A stretch of 42,997 nucleotides of DNA, taken from positions 1 through 42,997 of the forward strand of contig CAZYAN010000037.1 of NCBI GenBank assembly GCA_964645585.1, read 5' to 3'. This DNA comes from DATGSL01 sp964645585. Its GTDB lineage: Bacteria > Verrucomicrobiota > Verrucomicrobiia > Opitutales > T3Sed10-336. The position numbers were made by a program, and so were the translations under genes. This document shows, piece after piece, positions 10,201 through 16,540 of this stretch (its first letter is position 1; every line of letters starts with the position of its first letter). The notes below the pieces were generated by a model. That model was not told the DNA's origin and ran no database searches. It worked only from the letters and a program-made list of their open reading frames with translations.

Positions 10201-13200
10201 CGGCAACATCGTCGGCATCAACGGATCGGGAAAGATTCCGCATGCCGCCCTTCTCGGCCCGCTTTCTCTGGAAAACGGAGGGACGACGATGACCGCCGCG
10301 CCGGTCCCCGGCAGTCTCTTGCTCCGGGGCGGCTCTGTTGATTACCTGCCGACCGATCGTACCGATGTGGACGGAGACGGCGACACCGAAGAACTGGCGC
10401 CCTGGGATCAGCGCGGCGAAGGTTTTCCGCGCGTCTTGGACGGGATCGTCTCGATCGGCGCGGTTCAGCCGTCGTCGGCGGCGTGGCGGTACGGCTTGGC
10501 GCAACATGGGGAGGCGGGGCCGATCCTCGGCAGTCGGCGCTACGTTTCGGGCGGGGCGACACCGCCGTTCGACGGACCGGCGCACGAGAATGTGGATGGC
10601 GTCGTTTTTCTCCATATCCCGCCGCCCGGGGGAATCGGCCTGGTGAAGGTCGTGGCCTCGGAAGCCGGTTTTCTCGACGCTTGGATCGATGTCGGGATGG
10701 ACGGGGTTTTCGGTCCCGAAGACAAAATCGGGGGCGGCCCGAGCATTCCGGTGGTGGCGGGCGAGCAGATCATCCCGATCGATTTCACCGGCTTTGATCG
10801 AATCCCGGGACTCGACTGGAAAACCTATGCCCGGTTCCGGATCAGTTCCGCGGGTGGCCTCGGTCCGGACGACGACGCGCCCGACGGTGAAGTCGAGGAT
10901 TACGGGGTGACGATTCCCCCGCTAAAAGACGAGCTTTACGTGGCGGGGGAGGAACAGTGGGAGATTACGACCGAGTTGGGAGGGGCCGGTTTGAGCCTTT
11001 ACAACGAAGTCACTTGGCGGAGCGAAACGCAGGGAGAAGTGTCGGGGCTGGTCTTTGGAGTGAATGCTTTTACCTCGCTCGAATCGGCGTTGGACGCGGC
11101 GATTCCCGGCAAGACGATCCGGATCGCGGCGGGGCGTTATGTGCTGGAAGAAACGCTCGTCATCGAGAAAGACCTCACCTTGGTGGGAGAAGGCGCGCAG
11201 ACGACCCTGCTGGACGGAAACCGCAAGCGCCGGATCGTCGATGTGCCCGGCGACCACGAAGTTCATTTCCGCAGCCTGACCTTGACCGGCGGGTTAAGTC
11301 CGGAAGACGATCCGGGCGGTGCCGCGCTGCGGGTTTCGGAGGGGGCGCATGTCACCTTCGCTTATTGCGAGATCGCCGATTCCGAAGGCGAGAGCGCGAT
11401 CAAAACCGCGGGACGGATCCGGATCTTGAACAGCACGATCCGGGGCAACCATGGAACCGCGATCTGGGCCGATGCCACGGCGGCGGGCCGGGTCTGGTTC
11501 GACAACAGCACCATCGTCGGAAATCACGCGACGGGCGCCGCGGCGGGAATCCAGTTTACCGACGGTCAGGTCTGGATAAGAAACTCGAGTCTTGTGCTGA
11601 ACACTGCCGACGGCAGCGACGCGGCCGGAATCGTGCGGACTGGATCCGGGCAGTTGCACCTGAGGAACTCGGTGGTTGCGGGCAACACGGTCGGGGGGAC
11701 GCCGGCGGACATCGCCGGAGACGTTTACAACTCGAACCGCATCCGCCACAGCCTAGTCGGCGATGCCGCGAGCAGTGGCGGCATTCCGGACGGGGCGAGC
11801 GGCAATATCGTCGGTATTGATGGAATCGGTACGATTCCGTATGCGGATTTGCTTGGCCAGCCTTCCTACTCCTACGGCGGACCGACGATGACAGTCGCCC
11901 CCGTGCCCGGAAGCCTCTTGCTGGCGGCCGGGAGCACCGAGCAACTGCCGTCCGACGCGGTCGATCTCAACGGAAACGGGGATACGACCGAAGCGGTTCC
12001 CTACGACCAGCGCGGTCCCGGTTTTCCTCGGCTGTCGGGCGGCAGCGTTTCCATCGGCGCGATCAATACGGCGGCGACGGATCTTCGCGTGGCGAGGGTC
12101 CTTGTGCTGACGGGGCCGGAGGCGATGAAAGGCTTGGAAACCGGTGCGGAATTCGTGCTTTCGGTTTACGATCCTTACGGAAATCCGGCGCCGCTTGCGA
12201 CGAATACCACGTTTGCGATCACGACCACGTCGACGGGGGACGCGCGGTTGAACGGGGCAGAATCTCTACCGGCGACGGTGGAAATCGAGGCCGGACAGTC
12301 GAGCGCGATCTTCACCTATTCGGATACGGAAGCCGGGACGCATGCAGTGACGGCGACTTGGTCGAGCGGGGAGGAGTCACTGGAAGGCGCGACGGCGGAC
12401 CATACGATTGCGGGGTTGGCGGCGCCGATTTTGGCAGGGATGGAGGCGACGGCGCGGAATTACACGGTGCATGGGTTTTCGGTCGCCGTGACGGACGCGC
12501 TTACGGTTTCCGCTTCCCGGTCGAAACTGACGGGCGCGACTGTGTGGATCGGTTCGAACTTCACAGAAGGAGAAGACGTGTTAAACGTGACGGCGACGGC
12601 CGAGATCGCAGGCGAGTTCGATGGGGAGACGGGTGTTCTGACACTTTCCGGCACCAGTGCGCGGGCGAATTATGAGGCGGTGCTTCGGTCGGTCACTTAC
12701 ATGAATACCAGCTCGGACCCGAACCCAGCGATCCGCACGATTCATTTTCAGGTCGATGACGGCGATTCCATCGACAATCTGAGCAACATCGCGACACGCG
12801 AAATCGCGATCAACCGGCATCCGATCGCGAAGGACGATGTGCTGGAGCGCTATCCGGGAATGCCGACGAAGGTGCGGGTTGCCGACTTGCTGGCCAACGA
12901 TTTCGATCCCGACGGTGACGCGCTCACGCTCAGCGGTTTGGGCGAGGCATTCAACGGCGGCGTGGTGCAGCTGGTGGGCGACTGGGTGTGTTACACGCCG
13001 CCGGCGGGTCGCGACAACCCAGACGGCTTTGTTTACGTTCTTGAAGACGGACGCGGCGGAACGGCGACTGGGTTCGTCGAGGTGGTGTTGAAGGATCCGG
13101 GAGAAGAGGATCCGGCGGTGAACCGGGTGTCGCTGAAAGCAATGCCGGACGGCCGGATGCATCTTGTTTTTGCTGGAATTCCGGGCTGGACCTACACGAT

Positions 13201-13342
13201 CCAATATATGGATCCGAATGGCGAGGACCGCGAGTGGCGGGTTTTGGGAACGGCAACCGCGGATCAGTTTGGCAGGTATGAATGGACGGACGATCCCCCC
13301 AGCGATGTAACCGTGCGTCTTTATCGCGCGGTATATCCTTAA
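1265..13342 (+). CDS. Giant secreted beta-helix repeat protein (~4,025 aa)
   Basis: The protein starts with a signal peptide (hydrophobic LARIAGLCLYFLNLAFGAVA, cleavage near AVAA-PEAV). Nine ~380-residue units follow, each a right-handed parallel beta-helix: an entry strand V-Y-V-A, a GDTVTWQS-type segment, GGTIRIAAGTY, then N-S-T-I-hydrophobic ladder turns, closing with D-QRG-GF-R-V...SIGAV ('choice-of-anchor Q'-like end). A GEVED-type domain (APDGEVEDYGV) lies between units 8 and 9. After unit 9 come an Ig-like domain, a cadherin-like domain (VAVTDALTVSASR), a tandem-95-like domain (D-DVLERYPG...LLANDFDPDGD) and a terminal beta-sandwich (YTIQYMD...RLYRAVYP). No catalytic motif is obvious, so it is probably an adhesin, stalk or scaffold; beta-helices can also be polysaccharide lyases. 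GTG at 1199 is an alternative start, but ATG 1265 places the signal peptide correctly. A P-domain-like PEP-CTERM gene follows after 19 bp. Confidence 0.85.
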   Translation: MNTHFHTESQGCGIGRTRGLARIAGLCLYFLNLAFGAVAAPEAVYVALAEDFAIEADNDGSSTLSAGDTVGWQSKNQGAATGLEFGFDAFVSPIEALAAVAPGGVVRFAGGTYFPGETLLIEKRVTLIGDGAQSTRLSGNGEHPVVVVESSQAVTLRDLTIADGYTWSDSGSGLIVRENARANLLFCEVTGSRGMPAVYSEGQLRIAHSTIRNNDVDAVHAMAWEGSTSEMWIDNSTIHSNEGIGVFAWGRVWIRSSTIALNITYDGNRGGILSVPSPYGGRMGEVHLFNSAVVGNGSQFPLDLSGKVIARHSLIGAIGDSDGIEDGIDGNIIAADENGVIPVHTLLEPLSLSFGGQTMTAPPAFGSPLLHAGSIEHLPADIFDLDGDGDTVEPVPCDQRGEGFSRVTDGAVSIGAVNTHRWTVLVDEVYVAEPEAFILDEDNDGDSVLSAGDTVTWQSENQGTVSGLVLGESAFLSPAAAVEAVAPGGTVRIASGTYLPTHSVPGKHEIHIRNDVTLIGDGAQNTYLDGNDIGLLILVDAGAAATIRDLTLTRAFDYDDLADGSALQVGESAQATLAFCEVTHSYGFGIISSEGNLRILHSTIRHNRSTAIRSNGASAELRIDNSTIHSNERTGVSIESSAWIRNSTIAGNSLGGISCEYSDNVNLHNSVVAGNVSWGSAPQEIVGQIHAAGFNAIGDPATSGGIVDGENGNIVGIEGTDTAAYSDWLGDLTLINGGWTMTAAPVSGSPLLQAGSADFIPTDLLDLDGDDDTEEPVPYDQRGEGFPRVSESVVSIGAVDAPMPDTVYVGTADSFTIETDRGASGLSFGDTVTWQSESQGPVSGLRFGSDALLSLAEALQAVPTGGTIRIASGVYMPDHPVTIAKDVTLVGDGAQNTFVDGNGEHDFLLTVGEDVTAIVRDLTLTGGGIGGAVMVSDDAEGIFAFCEITGSTGAGVVSDGRFRLLNSTIWGNDGGGVIVNFAEVETWVENSTIHSNKGNGIQVRRGSAWIRNSTIAQNTGVGVRKENASTEVHLWNTAVVDNGAGISGTMASAHHSLVSVSDWTGGLVDGENGNIVGIGGEDEIAYEDLLEPLSLAYGGQTRTAPPVFGSRLLEAGSAAHRPSDFLDFDGNGVTEEPIPYDQRGEGFSRVWGASVSIGAVDTHKWHDAMRDVYVAMPSGFTIDVDTGDPGLSLGDQVTWLSMNQGTVSGLVFGINAFRTPTEALEAVTAGGTIRIASGMYGTNFAGVGMDIAKDVTIAGDGAQITHLNGGGKFNGVWVQDAADVIIRDLTIADIQDLSETTPGHALTVADPDARVTLAFCEIINSGDSRSAAVVSSIGKLRILNSTIRENVAGAIRIDDSRSETWIGNSTIYSNGGRGILVEDGSGPVRIYNSTIAGNSDYGIYQAASGDVRLYNTAVAGNFSHVTPNDIYGSLQAAYHSLIGDAATAGGIEDGVNGNIVGIDGEGTIPYASLFGPLSISNGGTTRTAAPVAGSPLLQAGAAEYIPTDFLDLDGDGDTEEPIPYDQRGQGFPRVWASRVSIGAVDAPRWRGLMERVYVAAAEDFEIEIDAGDPGLTFGDTVAFGDVSGLVYGMDATTTLAEALDAAAPGGTIYLPAGRLLPGETIVIDKDLTLIGKGARTTFIDGNGGHRIIDVTGNANVDFHHLTLTGGRSPDDDPGGAALRISADAHVRMGYCEITDSRGESAVSAEGRFRFLSGTIRDNQGTAIRADATTAGRVWFDNSTMFGNHGSGAAGGIQFSGGQVWVRNSSVVLNTSSPGSPAGGIARTDSGQLHLRNSVVAGNTIEETPADIAGEVNVSNFIRNSLIGDAATSGGVVDGDNGNIVGIGGEGTLPYTQLLGAPAFLYGGPTMTVAPVPGSPLLAAGIVSQLPPDNLDFDSDENTAEGIPYDQRGEGFLRVSEDETVSIGAVETAMTAVAYVALADDFIIESDNGDPGLGAGDIVTWQSVNQGTASGLVFGENAFASLPSAVEGVVAGGTIRIAAGTYTSGQHIDIRKDITLIGDGAQYTILDEKRENLGIRVIGPSSATILHLTITNANHPVLHFPGAALTVSDGAQAILAFCEITNSGDMGQPGIGSDGWLWLSNCTIRNNPGEGVRIGAGAQSTWIDNSTIHSNGGTGIYADAGPVYIRNCTVALNQRYGIFAHQTLSEVNLYNSAVVDNTYDGAPYEIQGPLHLAFNNLISDVAHTGGIAHGIDGNIVGIEGAGTIPYADVLEPLSLENGGTTMTAAPVPGSRLLQAGAAEYMPLDYLDLDGDGDTEEPAPCDQRGPGFPRVWASYVSIGAVDAPIWRDSMEEVYVAAAEDLVIEMDAGEPGLGFGDTVGLGEVSGLVFGMDAVTTLVEALDAVAPGGTIYLPAGRFLPGETIVVDKDFTLIGTGARETVIDGSGEHRIFDVPGNYSIDFHHLTLTGGRSPEDDPGGDALRIAAGAEVRMGYCEITGSLGESAVSAAGRFRFLSGAIRDNAGTAIRADTTSGGRVWFDNSTMTGNHGTGAAGGIQFSGGQVWVRNSTIVLNSASSGSLAAGIVRAGSGRLSLYNSVVAGNRIGETPADIGGEVYNSFIQSSLIADPASSGGIVHGEQGNVVGLDGLELIPYSDLLGAPSYSYGGSTLAAAPVPGSPLLGAGNPDLLPPDNLDFDSDSDTNEGIPSDQRGAEYPRLSPEETVSIGAVEGNLWSGRAPSTVYVAEEDDFLIEIDPDGDGLSIGDRVTWLSVNQGTVSGLVYGVDALASLKEAVEEAVATAGTVRIAAGTYTSDQYIMIQRDLTLIGDGAQHTILDQKRKNNALWVRSSAVATIRHLTITNADHPFEHISGTAVAVGGGAKAILAFCEITNSGRQAVPGVGSHGSLWMSNCTVRNNLGAGVRIWSGGGTTSINNSTIHSNGGSGIHADGGPVEIRNSTIALNRTYGIFAHYSLSEVNLYNSAVVGNARQGPSYGVPGSFHLAYNNLIDDAAHPGGIAHGVNGNIVGINGSGKIPHAALLGPLSLENGGTTMTAAPVPGSLLLRGGSVDYLPTDRTDVDGDGDTEELAPWDQRGEGFPRVLDGIVSIGAVQPSSAAWRYGLAQHGEAGPILGSRRYVSGGATPPFDGPAHENVDGVVFLHIPPPGGIGLVKVVASEAGFLDAWIDVGMDGVFGPEDKIGGGPSIPVVAGEQIIPIDFTGFDRIPGLDWKTYARFRISSAGGLGPDDDAPDGEVEDYGVTIPPLKDELYVAGEEQWEITTELGGAGLSLYNEVTWRSETQGEVSGLVFGVNAFTSLESALDAAIPGKTIRIAAGRYVLEETLVIEKDLTLVGEGAQTTLLDGNRKRRIVDVPGDHEVHFRSLTLTGGLSPEDDPGGAALRVSEGAHVTFAYCEIADSEGESAIKTAGRIRILNSTIRGNHGTAIWADATAAGRVWFDNSTIVGNHATGAAAGIQFTDGQVWIRNSSLVLNTADGSDAAGIVRTGSGQLHLRNSVVAGNTVGGTPADIAGDVYNSNRIRHSLVGDAASSGGIPDGASGNIVGIDGIGTIPYADLLGQPSYSYGGPTMTVAPVPGSLLLAAGSTEQLPSDAVDLNGNGDTTEAVPYDQRGPGFPRLSGGSVSIGAINTAATDLRVARVLVLTGPEAMKGLETGAEFVLSVYDPYGNPAPLATNTTFAITTTSTGDARLNGAESLPATVEIEAGQSSAIFTYSDTEAGTHAVTATWSSGEESLEGATADHTIAGLAAPILAGMEATARNYTVHGFSVAVTDALTVSASRSKLTGATVWIGSNFTEGEDVLNVTATAEIAGEFDGETGVLTLSGTSARANYEAVLRSVTYMNTSSDPNPAIRTIHFQVDDGDSIDNLSNIATREIAINRHPIAKDDVLERYPGMPTKVRVADLLANDFDPDGDALTLSGLGEAFNGGVVQLVGDWVCYTPPAGRDNPDGFVYVLEDGRGGTATGFVEVVLKDPGEEDPAVNRVSLKAMPDGRMHLVFAGIPGWTYTIQYMDPNGEDREWRVLGTATADQFGRYEWTDDPPSDVTVRLYRAVYP
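1394..12070 (+). repeat. Nine in-frame ~1.1-kb coding repeats (beta-helix units)
   Basis: Units start at about 1394, 2549, 3683, 4778, 5930, 7073, 8207, 9362 and 10934, each at the V-Y-V-A-like entry strand. Unit lengths are 1,095-1,155 bp; unit 8 is followed by a ~465-bp GEVED insert (about 10466-10930). Two sequence types occur. Units 5 and 7, and most of 9, share GETIVIDKD, TLTGGRSP-DDDPGG and RVWFDNST blocks. Units 6 and 8 share HLTITNA and ILAFCEITNSG blocks. Spacing of 5 to 7 (2,277 bp) and 6 to 8 (2,289 bp) indicates a two-unit duplication. Confidence 0.85.
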
Positions 13343-13347
13343 CAACC

Positions 13348-13353
13348 CAGGAG
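13348..13353 (+). promoter_or_regulatory. Shine-Dalgarno site of the PEP-CTERM gene
   Basis: CAGGAG lies eight bases before the ATG at 13362, directly after the giant gene's stop (13340-13342). This supports co-translation from one transcript. Confidence 0.6.
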
Positions 13354-13361
13354 CAGTCGAA

Positions 13362-14183
13362 ATGTTTACTGAGAGAATTTCCGAATCGTTTGAAATATTA
13401 TATCACCGGTCCAGCCGGCGCATTTTTGCCAAATGCCTGGCCATCGCTTTCCCGATGATGCTGCTGAGCTCGTCTGCCGGTTTGGCCAACGAGCGGTTCC
13501 AGCTGTCCGAAGAGTTTGAGGAGGTGATTGTCGAGACGCATACCTTCGAGATTACGGCCGGCTCTGTTCTCGACGGCAGTCCGGTTGGCTGGGCGGATAC
13601 GCGGACGATTGAATCCGCGATCCACGAAATCACTTCGATCAAAGTGATGTTTGATGTAACAACCGCCTTCAACGGCGACCTCTATGCCTATTTGGCCCAC
13701 AGCTCCGGCTTTTCCATTCTGCTCAACCGCCCGGGGCGCAGTGATTCGAACCCGTTCGGATATGCTGATCAGGGATTTGAGGTTATCTTTTCCGATGGAC
13801 CGGAATACGACGATATCCATACCTACAACGACACGGCCGCGCTTGATCCGGGAAGCAAACTCAACGGAACCTGGCAACCGGACGGGCGCTTCGTGGACCC
13901 GGAGCTGGTCACGGATCAATCGCCGCGGACGGCTCTGCTCAGTTCGTTCGTCGGCACGAACGCCAGCGACCAGTGGACGCTTTTCGTCGCCGACATGTCC
14001 GGCGGCAGCCCGACGACCATCAACAGCTGGGGATTGGAGATCACCGGGCTTGCCGTAATTCCTGAGCCTGGCACGTGGACCCTTATCCTCGGAACGGTTT
14101 CCTTCGTTCTTCTGTTGTTCAGGGGTGCCGCAATTCGGGGCCGCCCCGGCGGAAACCGCTTGGCAGGCACGAAGCTTCCGTAG
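13362..14183 (+). CDS. PEP-CTERM protein with proprotein-convertase P-domain-like region
   Basis: This 273-residue exported protein has an N-terminal hydrophobic segment (about 25-42, ending SSAGLA). A beta-sandwich of the P-domain type (about 70-230) shows the hallmark order: T-A-F-N-G-DLYAYLAHSSG, LNGTW, DQWTLFVADMSGG and INSWGLEITG. Then comes a PEP-CTERM tripartite tail: PEPGTW, a hydrophobic helix (LILGTVSFVLLLF) and a basic end. PEP-CTERM signals are normally cut by an exosortase, linking export to exopolysaccharide production; no exosortase is in this window. The tail runs about 20 residues beyond the helix, longer than usual. The gene sits 19 bp after the giant gene with its own ribosome-binding site, so the two are probably one operon and may act together at the surface (inference). 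Confidence 0.85.
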   Translation: MFTERISESFEILYHRSSRRIFAKCLAIAFPMMLLSSSAGLANERFQLSEEFEEVIVETHTFEITAGSVLDGSPVGWADTRTIESAIHEITSIKVMFDVTTAFNGDLYAYLAHSSGFSILLNRPGRSDSNPFGYADQGFEVIFSDGPEYDDIHTYNDTAALDPGSKLNGTWQPDGRFVDPELVTDQSPRTALLSSFVGTNASDQWTLFVADMSGGSPTTINSWGLEITGLAVIPEPGTWTLILGTVSFVLLLFRGAAIRGRPGGNRLAGTKLP

Positions 14184-14206
14184 CTGCGCTCGTGAGAGCA
14201 TGGTCA

Positions 14207-14233
14207 GCGTGAGCCCTCTTCGCCGGCTCACGC
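14207..14233 (+). terminator. Strong hairpin after the PEP-CTERM gene (possible terminator without U-tract)
   Basis: GCGTGAGCC (14207-14215) and GGCTCACGC (14225-14233) form a perfect 9-bp GC-rich stem with a 9-base loop, 24 bp after the stop codon. No T-run follows, so it may block 3'-exonucleases or act with Rho rather than as a classical intrinsic terminator. Confidence 0.45.
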
Positions 14234-14375
14234 CGACAGCGACGACCAGAGCACGGATTAGTGAAATTGTCCGTAAAGCCGGGCGGGTTTTTACGGTTGC
14301 CGCAGGCGTCTTCTGTTGCAGGCTGAAAAGGCGAATGTGGATGCGCCCCGGGTCGACAGTAAACGAAGATCTTCG

Positions 14376-16418
14376 ATGCGGCTGCCCGTGTGGGCGCTGT
14401 ATTCATTTTTTGCATGCCTCTTTTTTCTTGGTGCCTGGGGGGGATTGACCCATTTCCAGCGGGTGCCGGGCGGGATCGGCGAATTTCCGGTGACTCCGGG
14501 AGAAGAGCTGGGTATTTACGTTTCGGGACAGACGCCGAAGGTAGAAAAAATATTGGAAGCGGCCCGCGACGGCGCGATTTTCTCCCCGCTCGAACACCTG
14601 TTGGCCGGCTTCTCCGGCAGTTCCCATATTCACGCCTGGATTCGTTTGCCCCTGACTAACCCCGCTGACGAAGAACGCACCTATGTGCTTCAGGTGACCT
14701 ATCCGTGGATCAATCTCGCGACACTGTACGCTCCCGATGGCGCGGGCGGCTACCGGGTTCAGGAGCAGGGAAAGGTTCGCCATTACAGCGCGGCCAAGAG
14801 TGATCCGCTCGCTCCCGCGTTCGCATTTACCCTGGCCCCTCGCGAATCGCAGATCCTCCTCTTGAAACTGCAAGACTCGCATTGGCTTCAGCCATCGCTG
14901 GCTTTGTGGGAGGACCCGGATCAATTTCACCAGTATTCGCTCGCGGTCAACCGATTCACGCACGTGTATCTCGGCCTGATGGGCGGACTCTTTCTTGCCA
15001 ATCTCTGTGCGCTGATCGCCTTCCGTTACAGAGACCTTGTCTACTACCTGCTTTTCCTGGCCGCTTCGTCGGCGGTCCATTGCTCGTACTTCAATCTGTT
15101 TACCGTGTATCGGCCTGACTGGATACGTGCGGATTTCTTCCTGATGGATCCGGTCTTCGATTTCGCCCGTTTTGACGGATTGCTGTTGATTACTGGCGGG
15201 CTGCTGCTGCTATTCACCAACGAGTTTCTCCGCCTGCGGCAATGGGCGCGCCGCACGGAACTTTTCGTCGTCGTTACTGCCGGCGTGCTGCTGACGCTGG
15301 GGCCGTTGGTGATGTTTGGTCCACTCAGTCTGGCAGGATACACGATCCGCGCGCCGGTCGCTTTTCTGTGGAGCGGCAGTAACTTTATTGCGATTCTGAT
15401 CGGAATCATTGCGCTCGCTCGCCGTGTTCGGCAGGCCAGATTTTTTGTTCCGGCACTGCTTTTGCCGTTTGTCGTTTCCATGCGCTATGTCTGGAGCATG
15501 CTGACGTATGAGGTCGTCGGAACCGAGGTGTTTCAGCAATGGGTTTACGCCTCTTCGCTTGAGATGATTGTTTTTTCCATCGCCCTCCTGGACCGTTTTC
15601 TTGTCATTGTCCGGGAGAAGGAAGAGGCGCAGGCCTTGGCGGTTGAGGAAGCCCGCCGCCGGGCCGATTTGCAGCAGCGGTTCAACCGGGAATTGATGGA
15701 TACGGTTGATAAGCAGACGCGCGATCTGAACAACATGCTCCGTCAGAAGGATCGGTTGCTCGCCTACCTCGCGCACGACATGCGAACGCCGCTGAACAGT
15801 CTCGTGGGACTGTCGTCCATGCTCGCCCGGTCGCCGGCAAAGATCTCGCGCGAGGAGGTTCGCGACTATGCGACGGAGATTGAGGGCAGCGCGCGGGGGG
15901 TGTCCGAGTTGATGGAAAACCTCCTCAGCTGGGCGCGTCTGCAGACCGGAAACTTTGAACTGCAAAAACAGGAATACCTCGTGTCCGATCTGTTTGAGGC
16001 GAGCCTGCCGGCTGTGCAAACGCAAGCCCGCTTAAAGGATGTGCAAGTCCATCTCGAGCCGCTGTCGAACACCTTTGTCTACTGCGACTTTCTCGCTGTG
16101 ACGACAGTGCTTCGAAATCTTCTTTCCAATGCAATCCGTTTTTCGCCGGCCGAGTCGGCAGTCACGGCTTCTGCTAAGGAAAGGGAGGATCGTATTGAAA
16201 TTTCGGTGACGGATCAAGGCCCGGGACTCCATGAAGGCCACGCGGAACGTATCCGATCCAAAAGTCCGATCAACGGAACAACCGGCCGAAACGGGAACGG
16301 AACAGGTCTCGGTCTCAGTATCTGTCACGACCTTCTCGACCTGCACGGGTCGCGCCTGGAGGTGGCGAGCAAACCGAACGCTGGCGCGCGGTTCTCCTTT
16401 TCCTTGCCGAAAGGATGA
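14376..16418 (+). CDS. 7TMR-DISM-type sensor histidine kinase
   Basis: This is an inner-membrane sensor kinase of 680 residues. It has an N-terminal membrane anchor (5-24), then an extracytoplasmic ~160-residue domain of the 7TMR-DISM extracellular type (WIRLPLTNPADEERTYVLQ, the typical fold signature). A block of about seven membrane helices (195-410) follows, then a coiled coil and the kinase core. The H-box is L-A-H-D-M-R-T-P-L-N with phospho-acceptor His467, the N-box NLLSNAIRFS (581-590), G1 DQGPGL (613-618) and G2 GTGLGLSI (642-649), so all catalytic blocks are present. There is no receiver domain and no response-regulator gene nearby: an orphan kinase whose partner lies elsewhere. An upstream TTG at 14316 would add 20 residues, but ATG 14376 puts the anchor at the N-terminus. 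The ligand is unknown; such domains often sense carbohydrates. Confidence 0.88.
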   Translation: MRLPVWALYSFFACLFFLGAWGGLTHFQRVPGGIGEFPVTPGEELGIYVSGQTPKVEKILEAARDGAIFSPLEHLLAGFSGSSHIHAWIRLPLTNPADEERTYVLQVTYPWINLATLYAPDGAGGYRVQEQGKVRHYSAAKSDPLAPAFAFTLAPRESQILLLKLQDSHWLQPSLALWEDPDQFHQYSLAVNRFTHVYLGLMGGLFLANLCALIAFRYRDLVYYLLFLAASSAVHCSYFNLFTVYRPDWIRADFFLMDPVFDFARFDGLLLITGGLLLLFTNEFLRLRQWARRTELFVVVTAGVLLTLGPLVMFGPLSLAGYTIRAPVAFLWSGSNFIAILIGIIALARRVRQARFFVPALLLPFVVSMRYVWSMLTYEVVGTEVFQQWVYASSLEMIVFSIALLDRFLVIVREKEEAQALAVEEARRRADLQQRFNRELMDTVDKQTRDLNNMLRQKDRLLAYLAHDMRTPLNSLVGLSSMLARSPAKISREEVRDYATEIEGSARGVSELMENLLSWARLQTGNFELQKQEYLVSDLFEASLPAVQTQARLKDVQVHLEPLSNTFVYCDFLAVTTVLRNLLSNAIRFSPAESAVTASAKEREDRIEISVTDQGPGLHEGHAERIRSKSPINGTTGRNGNGTGLGLSICHDLLDLHGSRLEVASKPNAGARFSFSLPKG

Positions 16419-16466
16419 CGAGAGAACGGAGCGGTCGGGGGTCGGGAGGCAAAGTTTTCGGCAAGC

Positions 16467-16524
16467 CAATTCCCAATACCCAATAACCGATAACTAATAA
16501 CCAATAACTAATAACCGATAAACC
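16467..16524 (+). repeat. Heptanucleotide tandem repeat, locus 1
   Basis: About seven consecutive 7-base units of the type AATAACC (variants GATAACT, AATAACT, GATAAAC) fill the gap between the kinase and the M23-like gene. The reverse complement, in register, is TATTGGT, the same family as the repeats at 37973, 38925 and 40483. Confidence 0.75.
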
Positions 16525-16540
16525 GACAGCCAACACACCG

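Noticed and set aside
1394..12070. Regular DNA repeats that might suggest a CRISPR array or satellite
   Set aside because: The repeats are ~1.1 kb, in frame and protein-coding. No short identical repeats with unique spacers exist.
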